A stretch of 64,000 nucleotides of DNA from Aldrovandia affinis (GCA_029706075.1 JAINUG010000109.1:1330501-1394500); one strand, 5' to 3'; positions 11,531-24,027 are shown, counted from the first letter of the stretch. Program-made: numbers and translations. The notes: generated by a model not told the origin, from the letters alone.

Positions 11531-13824
11531 AATTTGCCGGATATTCAGGTGACGCAAGCGGATGCGCCCAGTATCACGTAAACAAACCGAGCACTCATGA
11601 CAGCAGGTTGAAATGTACTGAGGTAGTATTGGGTTTGCATGTTCAGTTTTGAATGTTAAATCCCAAATAAATTGTTGAAATTCTAATGATGTGCAAGTGT
11701 GGTTTTGTCAACTGTGGTGCTGTCTGCTAGCCACTGCTTTAGCCACCAATAGCTACCGTTATGGAAGTCGTGAGCTAACTAGCTCGTGTGCTAACGTTAG
11801 GATGCCTTTATTTCCTTATTTTGGCAGTTACCTGTAGTTGAATCAGATGTGCTGGTGGAGGAATTGAACAAATACATGGACTGGCTGCGGGTCACTGAGG
11901 AGAGGTTTGAAAACCATTGCCCTACACCACTCTCTCTCGTGCTCTGGGGAAACACAGGACACACTGGGGAATTAACTCAAACATACAAACATGTGACAAA
12001 AAAGAAATTCAGAATGTGGGGTGTAGTATTGGCCTGCACTGCTTTGCTAGGCCCCATCGACACGCCAAAATAAAATTAAAAAAAAAACACTGAAACACTC
12101 CATCCATGGCACACTGTTGCCAACTCCGCTCCTGACCCTGGAATCCACTCCGGGTCTTCCTTGGAAAAAGAGCACAAACTCTCAGCACTGCTACCAGGGA
12201 GAGCATCAGCTCACGCACACACCTTCACCACAACATCACCCACATCCCTTTACTGGAGGGGAATTTTACACTCCCAATCCCGTTTTCCATTTCCCTCCGG
12301 AAATCCATTCCACCTTCCCATTTCTGGATCTCTAACCATCTCATCTTTCTTTCCTTCTGTAGGTGTTCCTGGCTTCTGGGACCATCTGCCCCACTCAACC
12401 ACAGCTAACCATCACCACCATCACATACAACACCAGGGGAACACAAACTCCACATGTACCAAAATCATTTTAAATAAACTGCCCACAAGAAAATAATGAA
12501 TAATAATGAAACTATGAATCTCCCAGAGAAGCAGCTACTCCTCCAAGTTCTCCCTGCCTGCCTGGCCCAGATGTGTTCTTTTTAAAATGATTCTTACCCC
12601 TGTGCCCAAATTCACACTACCAGTTCAGGTGCACTCATTCAAAAATACAAAATACAGACAACACTTGAGTAAATGAGGGATCCTTTAAACGGGTGCAGTA
12701 CTGCAAGTGTTAATCGGGGGGTGCCACGGCCAGTACCAGTGGCACCCCCCATTTGAGTGCCCACCACCCGGTTTACCAGTGTCCTTTTTTGGCAGTTACC
12801 TTAGTGTTGCTCTGTCCCCACTTCTCCCTGCCTGTGTCTTCTCACCACACAATTTCATCCCTGGATATATTTCATACAGCGAGAAATGTCTCAGGGGTTT
12901 CTCCCATCACCTCATTCATGAGCAAAGTTGATTCACCCATAAGCCTAACTGACAGCTTTGCAAATTATTTCATTGGTGAAGGTCACACACACTGATCTTT
13001 AAAATGTCATAACCTATAGGATGTTCTATCATGTCAATGAAAACATACAGTACATACTGTTTACATGCATATTTACATGTCATTTATTTATACCAGTCTG
13101 TAACACCCATTAAAACTAAATTAATAGAACGGTAAAGTGACAAATGTTCAATTATCTATGCGATTAGCCCTGAAATATCTTCCTAGGAGAGAGGGGCGAG
13201 TACAGTATCATCATTAAACAATTACATTCTTAGGAAAATACCCTGACATGTTATTGGTCATGCTAGATGACATTATCTGCCTCCTCCTTTTTCTTTATCT
13301 AGGAAAGGTAATCTTTCCATTTGTACCTTGTCAACAGGATTGAGTTGGTGACCTTCTACACCCCTTGTCCGCTTGTTTAAAATTGGCAATTACTGTAGAT
13401 GTATTGTTTCCGGAAGGGACATTGCACTGAAAAATCACACAGACTAAAGAGAAATTGGGTTAGCTGGGACATCTGTCAATTAATTGTGAGTTAGGACAGA
13501 TTGCTATCCAGTCGTCAATGGTCACATGTTGTTGGGTTAAGCCTTGGCTATACTCCATTTGCTTAATTCTACTTGAGCACTGTAGTATGAGAGGCTAAAA
13601 CGGAGTATCGAGTCCAGATGCTCAATCTTCTTGCAATCTGTTTGGCGGCAGCAGATTTCTGATGATGGATTTGGTTGGCTGGGGCAGATTATCATTTCAA
13701 GCAACCACTATTTGGGGATTTGTCAAAAGTAGTAACTGAGCATTGGTTTATTAGCAGAGCACATCCCCAGAAGTTGCACAAAGAGTTATTAAACTAACAA
13801 TGTGTGTGGGAGTAGCAATGTAGT
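11531..13824. other. Intergenic DNA with short repeat remnants
   Basis: No gene seen. TTTTGGCAGTTACCT-type sequences at about 11,820-11,835 and 12,787-12,803 match the terminal repeat of the local Tc1 family. They are in the same orientation, so they are not two ends of one element. A short inverted repeat (GGGGGGTGCCAC / GTGGCACCCCCC) occupies 12,716-12,750. Confidence 0.5.
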
Positions 13825-14069
13825 ATGGTGATTAGAGGCAGGGCCGTGCACAGACATTTTGGGGGCAGGGGCTCAAGCAAAAAAAAAAAGGGCACTCACC
13901 CCACTGACACGCACTATTCCCACCACGATGTTGCCACACCGCCGCCATCGATAATCACACACTATGTTAATAACATGGGACCTGTTTTACCTTTCATTAT
14001 AAGTAATGATAAGATTCTAGATCAGCAGTCCTATTCTGACATGCTTGATACATAAGTTTGTATGTTGGT

Positions 14070-14225
14070 TTTTGTTACAGCTTTTGATCAATTACGGTTG
14101 TTGAAAACATGTGTTTAAGTTTGAGATAAAACATTTCCTTAAACGTATTTTAACACAATGCAGCTTTGGCTCAGGTGTCCACATTCTGAACAATTGGGAC
14201 CACATTGATTTATAAATTGATTATA
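14070..14225 (+). repeat. Dispersed unclassified repeat, copy 1
   Basis: Shares GTTGAAAACATGTGT, TTTTAACACAATGCAG and CTCAGGTGTCCACA blocks with copies at 25,849-26,145 and 45,915-46,160. Probably a non-autonomous DNA element, but no terminal repeats could be fixed. Confidence 0.6.
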
Positions 14226-14979
14226 TTTAATACTGTGGAGTCTACTGTGCATGCTTCCTATTTTTTAGTTCATCTGCTTTCATGTGTGAAACAGTTTGTT
14301 TCACAGAATAACCAAAGAGAAAATCTGAGAAGCGTTGTCATGGCGATGTGAAAGAGAGCATTTATGCTCCCCTTAAGAAGTGTCAACTGATATCCCGGAC
14401 TGGATGATAGCAAACAATGCTAAATGAATTTGCAGTCAATGGACAACCTAATAGAGTCTCAAAAAAAGGTAATCTTACATTCTGCTGCTAGAAACTGCTG
14501 ACTTGTGAAATGGAGTTTTTTCTCAGCCCCTCTTGGGAGTGTTGTTTGATGCGTTTACAGATTCATCAGCAGCGGCTGTTATGACCTGTATGGAATTCTC
14601 TGCAGTTAACGATAGTCAGGCTCAAGGTCTTAGTAATTTAAGGGGTTGCCACGTGTTCCTGTGGCAGAAAATTGTCTGCGTGTTTTCAGAAACTCCAGTA
14701 ACTTTGTGCCATGCGAGTGTGATTAGGTTACTTGTGCTAGTGACATGACAAAAAAAAAGCATTTGTCGGTATGCTGGCTTCCAGTATGTGGTCCCCATTC
14801 AGACAGCCCCTGGCCTTCGAAGGTAGATAATATCCTAATGTCCAATCTCACCAAAGAATAGCACAGCTGGGTTATTGGTCAAAACCTTGACAGGTACCAT
14901 TAACCAACAAATTATACATGACCTCAAAGTGACATTGTTTGTATAAATACATGGTGGACATCGAGCCCACTCCTAAGAG
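14226..14979. other. Intergenic DNA, no gene seen
   Basis: No coding region, RNA gene or clear repeat recognised. Confidence 0.5.
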
Positions 14980-15184
14980 AGGTCCGAGTGCAGAGTCAGC
15001 CATAGTACGGCACCCCTGGAGCAGTTAGGGGTTCAGTGCTTTGCTCAAGTGCACTTTGGCATTGCCCCAGGAAGTGAACTAGCATCCCTCCAGTTTCCAG
15101 TTCATTGTTTTTTTCGTTTGGCCTTCCTGGGATTCAAACCTTTCTGTTGCCAGCCCGTGTCGCTAACCAGTGAGCCACTACCAC
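14980..15184 (-). mobile_element. tRNA-related SINE fragment, antisense
   Basis: GGAGCAGTTAGGGGTTCAG plus TTGCTCAAGTGCAC is a block I know from fish SINEs. At 15,129-15,140 the antisense of an RNA polymerase III box B (GGTTTGAATCC on the minus strand) lies in a tRNA-like context ending near 15,184. Confidence 0.65.
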
Positions 15185-15544
15185 TCATCTAGCATTGCTT
15201 CATGCTTAAGGTCATGCAGAAAAATGCTGAGCAGGCTCAGTTTCCCATTATTTTGGCTACCAAGGCTAGAAGAAAAGATCTCAGTGACTTGAATGAGCAG
15301 AAGCATCACTATGCTTAACTTGACCATAGGTCCTGTGATTCAGTGTTCATTCATACAGTGTGATTCAGTGTTCAAAATGTCACACCCAAATTTGAATCAA
15401 ATACAGCGTGTTTGTGTCTTTGTGGCTATTTAGAACAAGTTTAAATTGTTACGTCATGTGCACACTGTGCCGACTACTTCTTACTACTGCTCAAACAAGA
15501 GGCAGTCACTTCAAATGTTTATAACATTTAAAAAATGTGATTGA

Positions 15545-15870
15545 GGCCCTCCCGGGTGGTCTAGTGGTTGCAACGTTCAATGCTGGCCACTGCGACCGGG
15601 GTTCGATTCCACCGGCCGCAGCAGAGTCGGCTGTGGCCAGGAGTGCCACCAGGGGGTGCCAATTGGCTGTCTGCCCCAGGGAGGGGGGAAGGAAGCTGAC
15701 ATGAAGTTTGCTGCATACGGGAGTGGCTCTGGAGTACCAGGGTTATGGTCGACAGCTTGGCCAGTGCCATCTCGGAGGAGACAATAATTCGCCCCTTGTC
15801 ACTGCCGGTTATAGGGCTACGGCAGCGAACTCAATACGAGGGGGGGATTAACAGGAAAAAAGAGGGTGTA
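15545..15870 (+). mobile_element. tRNA-derived SINE
   Basis: A tRNA-like head carries box A-like TGGTCTAGTGGTTGC and box B GGTTCGATTCC at 15,600-15,610. It is followed by a tRNA-unrelated body (GGGGTGCCAATTGGCTGTC, CTCGGAGGAGACAATAATTC). Antisense relatives occur at 25.0, 43.2 and 63.7 kb, so this is an abundant local SINE family. Confidence 0.8.
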
Positions 15871-16143
15871 ATTGGCTTAGATCGAAGTCCAGATATTTTC
15901 TATTTGACAAGGCTACTGTGTTTGGAAAAGCAATAACTTATTATAATAATTATTAATGACTATTAATTATAATTAATTTCTCCTCTCCCCTCTTGAAGTG
16001 TAGCTCACAGTCTTCGATTTTGAGACTGGTTTTGTGTCTTTGTGCGTTCTTGGCCGCATCCATTACCATTGCTACCAAGCACTTTTTAGACGGATTACTT
16101 TTTGTTTTCAGCACCATGGAAACAAGTGACATCTCCCTTTTAA

Positions 16144-17494
16144 CCCCCTGAGGTCCGTGCTAAGCTTTTCGATGTTTTTAGATTTTGGCATGGTCTGATA
16201 TTTATCTCAATTTCATCAATTTAACACACACTTACTCCAAAGTGTTTGATATTTTTATTTGAAGGACAATCACAGCTACATTTGTATGCCATCAATAGTT
16301 TGGTCAGTATCATATGCAGCTTGTAAATAGATCTACAAACACACAAGTTAAAAATAGTAAATTTTTCTGCTGTCACAAAAGATGTGAAAGCACACACTAA
16401 ACTATAGTGACGAATTGTTTTGCCAATGTGCGTTTGTTCACCAAGGTCTTGGTTATGTAAGGGTGTGAAAATAGTTTAGCACATCTGAGATCTAAATAGC
16501 TAAAAACCTGTTTTTATCAGAACTGGTCACATTTATTTCAGGCTGTGGGAGGGCTAAATGCTAAATACCTGAATATTCATTTTGGCTCTTTGTTACGTTG
16601 CAACACGCGGAATGTTTGGCGTCACAACACGCGATATTCATAGGCTATATTTTCACGAGTATTTGAAAACAAGCGAAATAAAATTAATATCAGCATAGAC
16701 TGTTGCTGGCAGATTGCAAGCGTAAACACAGACAAGATGTAAAAAAATAAAAACAAGCGAAATAAAATCAATAGCATAGACTGTTGCTGGCAGATTGCAA
16801 GCGTAAAACACAGACATACGATATATTTTATAACATTTTACGCTGTTTGAAAAGTATTTTGTGTGCCTATTGCAATTTGTTACATTGCGACATGCGGAAT
16901 ATGTAGTCACAAGACGCGGAATTCATATATTTTCACGAGTATTTGAAAATATACTCGTGAATATACTGTTGCTGGCAGATTGCAAGCGTAAACACAGACA
17001 TACGATATATTTTATAACATTTTAGGCTGTTTGAAAAGTATTTTCTGTGCCTATTGCAATTTGTTACATTGCGACATGCGGAATATGTAGTCACAAGACG
17101 CTGAATTTATATATATTTTCACGAGTATTTGAAAACAAGCGAAATAAAATAAATATCAGCATAGACTGTCCTCTTCAGTTTGTGTTGTTTATGCCGGCGT
17201 TTTCACACATGGCCCGACGCACCTCCCGAAATTAGCACCTCGTTAACATGTCAATAGAAGGGGACGTTACTAAAAGGTAAAAAACAGAGTAAAAAGCAAG
17301 GTTTACTTTTGGTCTAATTAAGCTAATTTTAAAAATCCCATTTGATTTGCCAGTGCTCAAATCGGAAAGTCGCGATTCTAAGGTTTCTGTCAATGTTTTT
17401 GCCGCGTGTGTATGATAAAATATCGCGAAGTTAGAAATAGTAATATACTTGTATTGCTGCTTGGATCGGCGCCGATCCAGCCGACCTCAGGGGG
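16144..17494. mobile_element. piggyBac-like non-autonomous element flanked by TTAA
   Basis: The 1351-bp element is bounded by TTAA at 16,140-16,143 and 17,495-17,498. Its ends are perfect inverted repeats, CCCCCTGAGGTC and GACCTCAGGGGG. A duplicated TTAA target is the hallmark of piggyBac transposition. No transposase frame is present, so it would need a helper. A perfect 16-bp palindrome (GGATCGGCGCCGATCC, 17,463-17,478) sits just inside the right end, and the middle is made of diverged tandem copies. Superfamily assignment rests on the TTAA and the CCC terminus. Confidence 0.8.
16649..17165. repeat. Internal tandem repeats of the piggyBac-like element
   Basis: Blocks such as TTTTCACGAGTATTTGAAAA, GTTGCTGGCAGATTGCAAGC and GACATGCGGAATATGTAGTC recur two to four times with spacing of roughly 90 and 220 bp. 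Confidence 0.75.
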
Positions 17495-17498
17495 TTAA

Positions 17499-18582
17499 AA
17501 GACTTATTTTGCAGCATTGTAAATTAGAGCTGAATGGACCAAAACCACAAGACTACGTGGAAGTCAAATTCCTATGCACCAAGGGTGAATTTTGAAGTAT
17601 ATTTTCCTTATAAAACTGAACCCGCAATAAGAGTGTGGTTATTGTGTGCTAATTCTGTTTGTGAGAGATATGGGTTGTGGGTGTTCATGCATTTTGCATG
17701 TTGCATTTTCTACTCCAGCAGAAGTGGTCTTTCAGCACTACGGGCTTCTTTCACAAAACAATGATTCCACTGTCAAACAGGAAAGCATGCACTAAATAAT
17801 TGATTTTTTCCCAGGCCTTTAGAGACCACCGTTGAGTTTTGGTTTTTCCACCGATCCATGCCCTTGGTTTAATTACTGGTGTCCACGCACTGGCAATTTG
17901 GACCCTCAAATTCATGAACCATAAATGAATGAAGGATTCTCTCAGCCAACTGTATATGGAGCATAAGGAATTAAATACAAGGATCTGGGGGCACTGCAAA
18001 TATGGAAAAAAAGTAAATAAGAGCTGATGCCTCCTTCATGCAATGCCAAAGTCTCTCTATTCCGTTCTAAAAAAACACGGTTTCTGTGGCAACGTGATGT
18101 TTGGTACTGAAAAGCTGCCGTCTGAGCAGCTCTGTGCTCATTCATTTAGCATGTATGCAACTCTGCTTGCATAGCAAAGTTGCAGAGCAAAAAGGTGCTT
18201 TATATGAGCCTGCACTCACAAATGCATGCATGGACATTTACTTTCACACATTAGCCCTTCAGCTCACACACACATAGATACAAGTGCTGGTAATTATCCT
18301 TTGACCATAAACACTTAAAGCAATGCATCTGATGCTTGTTTTTTTAACATTGTAACAATGTTTTTTGCTATGTCCCTTGACAAATAAATAAATAAAATAC
18401 ATGTCATTGTTTTTCATTTTATTACTGGTCTTAAACCTACCAACCAGTTTAATGGAAGTTTACATTTTCTTGTTTGTTCAGATTAAGATCACATGCATCT
18501 GCTATCACACATCAGTAATTGTTATCCCACCTTATAAAAGTTATCTCATTCTCTCTCTCTGTCTATTATATATAGTATATTA
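17499..18582. other. Intergenic DNA, no gene seen
   Basis: No coding region or clear repeat recognised. Confidence 0.5.
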
Positions 18583-18893
18583 TACAGGTAACTGCAAAAA
18601 CAAAGGAAGCACTTCAAAGTGGCTCTGTTATGGTGCGGGGTGCATTTTCCTGGCATGGTTTAGGTCCACTCAACTCCTTAGTAGGCAAGGTGAGTGTCAA
18701 TAACTACAAAGCCTTCATCCTATGGTGAAGAATTTCTATCCTGATGGGTGTGGTTTTCTCCCAGCACAAATAATGCCCCCATCCACAGGGCACGAGTGGT
18801 CACTGAGCAGTTTGATGAGCATGAAAATGATGCAAACTATATTCATGGCCATCTCAGTCACCAGATCTCAACCCAATTGATATATTATTATAC
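18583..18893 (+). mobile_element. Tc1-like transposon relic
   Basis: Starts with the terminal repeat ACAGGTAACTGCAAAAACAA. It continues with decayed transposase sequence on the + strand (CTCTGTTATGGTGCGGGG, then the segment equivalent to NAPIHRARVVTEQFDEHEN). Same family as 6.9 and 37.5 kb. The middle and the 3' end are lost. Confidence 0.75.
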
Positions 18894-19033
18894 TGTATAT
18901 ATTATGGAATTTTACATCTATTCCATATAGATGTAAACATTTTGTGTTTTGTGATACTGAATAATGTAAGCCTATGTATGACAATTATTAAAATATTTTG
19001 ACCTATAGGCCTACTAAATTATATTTTGTATTC

Positions 19034-19070
<37 letters not shown>
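18894..19070. repeat. AT-rich DNA ending in an (AT)n tract
   Basis: (AT)n runs from about 19,040 to 19,070, directly abutting the LTR at 19,071. Confidence 0.8.
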
Positions 19071-19073
<3 letters not shown>

Positions 19074-19702
19074 TGTCCCTTGGGGTTGGGTGACACACGC
19101 AGACTTTTGCAGAGGGCGTAGGCAGTTAAATAACCCAGAGGAGGCAGTAATATAAATAAAACAATAATTTATTACTCTAATTTTGATAAAACACAAAGTC
19201 CACAGTCTTTACTCATCGTCATTGTCCGTAATCCAAAATCCAAATCCAGTCCAGTTCCTCAATCCAGTCCAAAGGTCGATACACAGGCGGGGTTCTCAAA
19301 CAATCCAATTCAAATGCAAAAAAGCAATCCCAAAAACACTTCACTCTACTTCACCCTACAACACCCTACAACACCCAACAACACCTACAACACCCTACAA
19401 CACCCTACAACACCCTACAACACCCTACAACACCCTACAACACCCTACAACACCCTACAACACCCTACAACACCCTACAACACCCTACAACACACCAACC
19501 TACTCCTTCCCAGTGTGATATGAGTTGGTCCTTTAAATAGGCCTCCGAATGGCCTTCAGCTATCCGTAGTCCCAATCGCTTGACTTCGTTCAGGTGTGGG
19601 ACTGCGGGCTGCTGGGAAATGAAGTTGTTTCTTCTCCAGTGGCTCCCAAGAATTAAAGAGACAGGCTGCCTTTTCCTCATCCTGCCCCTTGGGATGCCAC
19701 AA
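19071..19702 (-). mobile_element. Solo LTR, antisense orientation
   Basis: Read on the minus strand this 632-bp block starts TGTGGCATCCCAAGGGGC and ends CCCCAAGGGACACCA, as an LTR would (TG...CA). It has a TTTAAAGGAC-like promoter region and an AATAAA-type signal (minus strand, near 19,160). It sits inside an (AT)n tract, so the target duplication cannot be read. No internal retroelement sequence flanks it, so it is probably a solo LTR. It contains a 10-bp minisatellite. The LTR class is not determined. Confidence 0.6.
19345..19492. repeat. 10-bp minisatellite, unit CACCCTACAA
   Basis: About fourteen copies of CACCCTACAA with two shortened units near the left end, inside the antisense LTR. 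Confidence 0.93.
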
Positions 19703-20822
19703 TATATATACAGTATATATTGGTTTGTAAGATCTGATAATCAAGCTTTTCATTTCTTCGATTTAGTCAAGTTTTACAGGTTTCAATTTCATGATGGAAC
19801 TGACAGCTGAATAAAAGCATTCCTTTAGGTGCAAAGCATTTTTGTCAAACTCAGCAGAGGCGTAAATACTGCCAGCTCCGCGTTCTCCATCAGCAGATGC
19901 ATTTGTCCTGGGTTCCAACGCGCGCCATATCCGAGTGTAAGTCAGCACATGCACCCGGCGCTATAAGTATCAAGCGATCCTTCCCATCAGAGATTTCAGC
20001 ACGCTTTCTTCCGCACAGGGTTGTACGCTGCTGAAGTCAGTGCCATGGGGGAAAAAAAAGAAAAAGGAAAATGAATTATTTAAAAAATTTCTCGCCGGAC
20101 TGGAGACATTTTTCAAAAGACCATTCAAAGTCCAAAGCTATTCTATCACAGCCTTGTCGTTTTTTTGTGCAGGCCTCCTTGAAACTGCTTAATATAAATG
20201 ATTTTAACTACACAGCGATGGACCTCATGGGAAATCATGAACTCTGCTGTAATGAGTTGTGTGTGCGATATTCGGCCGGGGGCCCGTAAACAACATACTT
20301 GTTAAAATTGAAGTAACCGCAAGCATGCAGGCTAATTCAGACACGAAGGGCAATTTTATGCAAACAAGGCAAAAGTGCTGATTCCTTCTCCATTTAGCCC
20401 CCTATCAACAACTTTTAATACTTACCAAGTCGAAAACGACTTTGTGCTTGTAAATCAATTGCACTTATTCAAAGATTTGAATGCATTTTAGGCTAATATG
20501 TTAAAGACATGAAAAACATAAAGGAAGTTATCAGCTGCGGAAAGCTGAGCTGAGGAGGTTAACATGTAAAAGAGCTAATCTAAAAATGTTAATATTGTTA
20601 GTTTTAATTAGATATTAGACTTTAATTAAATTAGACAGGTCTTAAAATATGTAAATCTAGCCTAGAATTTTCTATGACTAGTGCAAATTTGCTGAATTAT
20701 AATGATTCCATAAAGGGAATATTTAAGTTTATAATTATGAATAGCGTAAATGATGAATGCCTTTGAAGGAACAGGCAAGAGAGACTATACAAGACTATAT
20801 ATAACCATTCATTCATTTACCC
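19703..20822. other. Intergenic DNA without obvious repeats; candidate conserved block
   Basis: No gene seen. The part from about 19,830 to 20,480 has mixed composition and no repeat signature. It could be regulatory DNA, but only cross-species comparison can tell. Confidence 0.4.
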
Positions 20823-20991
20823 CCCCCACACACACACACACCCACAAACCCACACGTGCACACACAAGCATACACACTCACATACACACACAGATGCACA
20901 CATACACACACAAACACACACACACACACAAACTCACACAAACATTCACACACAAACACATACTCTTACACATACACTCACACACACACTA

Positions 20992-21022
<31 letters not shown>

Positions 21023-21065
21023 CAGCACATACACTCTCATACACATACACACACACACACACTCT
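20823..21065. repeat. (CA)n-rich microsatellite block
   Basis: Interrupted CA repeats, with a pure run near 20,994-21,018. All open frames across it are His/Thr artefacts. Confidence 0.93.
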
Positions 21066-21984
21066 CAGCCACCCTCCATACCCAACTGGATCATCTTCAT
21101 GTGCAAAATCATGTTTCCATGGAAACATGCATGAATCGAGTTAGTTTAAAAAAGAGACACTTTAAATCAGATAAGACACTGAATATTCCACTGATAGGTA
21201 TTGGAACCTGTCACTCACACACTGCACATCCATGCTCGTAAATGACCTCAGGTGGTGTACAAATAAATATAGAAAGAGGAAAGCGTCATTGTAGATCTGA
21301 TGCCAAGTAAGTGAGATATTGATGCATACATTTTTATATGTACTTTGTTTCTTTTCAAATGTATGGTCTTTTTAGACATAAAATATCTATCTTCTCAGAT
21401 TGTATTTTGTTCATTGATGTAATTAAAAGTGATTGTTTTGTGGAATATAATAAAGTCTGTTGGTCAGTTTTATTCTGGAAACAGTTAGGCTCTGTAAAAC
21501 TGAGCTCAGTGAAAATGAGTCTGCAGAGATAGTCAGACGGTCAGCCTGTAAACCAGAGAGGCTTTGAAATCTCAGTCATGTGACATCTGGCTTTCTTTAC
21601 AGGTGACCATGTCCTGATGGAGACGGGAGGTGATGTATTACCTTGAAATTGACTTCACCGGTGTCCGGCATTTCGTGATAAAATGCATATTGTATTGTAT
21701 TACTGCGTAGGTAATCGTCTCATTGCATGCTAGGAACTGTAAGTAACCTGGTGTTAGATTTCCCGTTTAGTTGCTGTGTTCTTTACCTTTTCACTGGGTC
21801 TAGTGTTAGTTAATGCTGCATAGCCATCATAATTAGTAACCTGTTGTTTGGTGTTCCAGTATAATATACGCCATTTAGCAGACGCTTTCATCCAAAGCGA
21901 CTCTTAGTATCGCTTTGTGCTAATTGCTGCTTAGAAGTTTTTATGTCAGAAGTTGATTAGCAGTTAGCTGCTTAGAATCTGTTG
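21066..21984. other. Intergenic DNA with an antisense L2/SINE tail
   Basis: Mostly unremarkable. CCATTTAGCAGACGCTTTCA at about 21,870 is the reverse complement of the L2-type tail found elsewhere in the window. Confidence 0.5.
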
Positions 21985-22439
21985 AATTGTTTCAGGTGTA
22001 ATGTACGTCTCTGTAGTCGAGCATTCCCTAAGTGGTGGAACTTAGCTGTTCTATCTTCCCTTCCCCCTACTGATGCCTTCTCTCAGCTATTTGCTCAGGT
22101 AGCCTCATCTACCCTACTGTCCTCTCTCTTCTCCTCCTTTGATTCACTCTGTCCTTTCTCCATTAAACCTGCTCGTCTCCAACCCCCACCCCCTGGCTAA
22201 CAGACTCCATTTGGGCTGACCGACTCAAACTGAAAGGAAATGGAGAAAATCCAAATCCCCTGTGTCTCTGACTGACTTCCACACACTCCTGGCTACCTTT
22301 TCCTCTAACCTCTCCTCTGCTAAATCTGCATTTTTCCTTTCCAAGATTCAATCTTCTGCTTCTAATCCTTGAAAACTCTACTTTGCGTTCTCCTCTCGCC
22401 TCACCCCTCCTCCTCCACCACCCCCTCCTCTCTAACCGT

Positions 22440-23361
22440 GGATGACTTTGCATCCTGTTTTCGCGAGAAAGTCAATGACATTCGCAACTCCTTCCCCCCC
22501 ATCCTCTCCCTCATCCAACCCTCCCTCACCCATCTCGCTACCTAAACCTCTCACCCCTCTGTCCTCCTTCTCACCACTCCCTGACATTGGACATCCTTCA
22601 ACTTGTTCTCTCCCACCGTCCCGGCACCTGCCCTGTTGATCCCATTCCTTCCTCCCTCTTCCAGTCCATTGCTATGGACATCCTCCCCTTTGTCTCCAAT
22701 GTTATCAACTTCTCTCTTTCCTCTGGCTCTGCCCCTTTCCCCTCAAAAACCCTCTCTGAATCCTGCTATCATTTCCAACTACCGATCTGTCCCGTCCCCC
22801 CACTCCTCTCCAAAACACTAGAGCAGGCTGTCTATAACCATCTGTCTGCTCATCTCCTACAGAATGACCTGCTTGATCCTATCCAACCTGGGTTCAAGGC
22901 AGGCCACTCCACAGAGACTGCTCTCCTTGCGGTCACTGAGGCTCTTCAAATGGCTAAGTCCCAATCCCTTAGCTCCGTCCTCCTCCTCCTTGACCCGTCA
23001 ACTGCATTTGATACCGTGGACCACCAGATCCTGCTCTCATCTCTTGTCAAGATGGGAATCTCTGGATCTGCACTAACATGGTTAGTCCTACCTAGCTGAC
23101 CAGTCCTACCAGGTGACCTGGAGAGGATCCCTCTCCTCTCCCCACATCCTCTCTACCGGAGTTCCACAGGGCTCTGTGCTAGGCCCTGTCCTATTTTCCC
23201 TGTACACCAAGTCACTTAGTTCTGTTATCTCTGCTCATGGTTTTTCTTATCACTGTTATATCGACGACACTCAACTTTCTCTCCATCTGAAACGCAGGTC
23301 CCGGCACGGATCTCTGCATGCCTGGCTGACATCTCTGCCTGGATGTCCACCCACCACCTGA
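22440..23361 (+). pseudogene. L2 LINE ORF2 reverse transcriptase fragments
   Basis: The frame at 22,587-23,099 shows PIQPGFKAGHSTETALL and STAFDTVDHQILLS; the latter contains the first catalytic Asp of the RT. After a stop near 23,097 the frame at 23,113-23,361 shows STGVPQGSVLGPVLFSLY and YIDDTQLS, the second RT catalytic motif (F/YxDD). These match LINE RTs of the L2/CR1 group. At least two stops and one frameshift break it. Confidence 0.85.
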
Positions 23362-23490
23362 AGCTAAACCTGGGGAAGACTGAGCTGCTCTTCATCCCAG
23401 ATTCAAATCACTGGAGCTTGCTTTTCAAGCGGCTAGAAGAACTGCTCCCCCTTCTGCTAAATGCTTAAAATGTAAAATGTAATGTAAATA

Positions 23491-23725
23491 CTTCCAGACA
23501 CTCATCACACCCTACACCCCAGCCAGACCCCTCTGCTCAGCCTCCTCTGGCAAACTAACTGTCCCATCCCTCCAGGTGCCCGGCAGCTGCTCCTCGCGGT
23601 CTCGCCTCTTCTCTGTCCTGACCCCTCAGTGGTGGAACGACCTTCCGCAATCAGTCAGGGCCACGGAATCACTTGTAATCTTCCGCAAGAGACTCAAAAC
23701 CCACCTCTTCTGACTCCACTACCAC
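23491..23725 (+). pseudogene. L2 LINE ORF2 C-terminal fragment
   Basis: The sequence equivalent to TPYTPARPLCSA, then QWWNDLPQSVRATES and FRKRLKTHLF, is the characteristic C-terminus of L2 ORF2. It lies after the first tail, which supports two joined insertions. Confidence 0.75.
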
Positions 23726-24027
23726 TGAATTCTGTACATCTACCCAATTGTCATCACCACTGCCTACTTGCACAACACTTATTGTATATGTATCCCTGCC
23801 TACTCATTTAATAATAAAAAAATCTTTACTAACCTTTTCCTTCCCAGTGTTACAAGTATGCCTACAACGATGTCTATTGCTGTATTACTGCACTGATCTC
23901 TTGTGCGAACTGATTGTTCCTACCATGTATTAATGCACATCTTGTGAGTATCTCTGGATAAGAGTGTCTGCTAAATGCTTAAAATGTAATGCATATTCTC
24001 CTTATTCCCTCTTTCTGTATCTCCCTG

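Larger units (their letters stand above)
21985..23996 (+). mobile_element. L2-type LINE, decayed, with two 3' tails
   Basis: This is a non-LTR retrotransposon of the L2 group. It encodes fragments of ORF2 and ends with the L2-style tail GGATAAGAGTGTCTGCTAAA followed by AATGTAAT-type repeats at about 23,960-23,996. An earlier tail-like sequence (CTGCTAAATGCTTAAAATGT) at 23,454-23,490 shows that two insertions or a rearrangement are joined here. Many frame breaks show it is inactive. The group is judged from the YIDDTQL motif and the tail. Confidence 0.8.

Noticed and set aside
15545-15870. tRNA gene candidate (box A and box B)
   Set aside because: No complete cloverleaf can be folded, and the sequence continues into a SINE body with several antisense relatives. 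The same holds for 28.2 and 56.9 kb.
19345-19492. CRISPR-like repeat array
   Set aside because: Head-to-tail 10-bp units without spacers in a vertebrate genome are a minisatellite. The arrays at 24.0, 30.4, 61.6 and 63.2 kb were rejected for the same reason.
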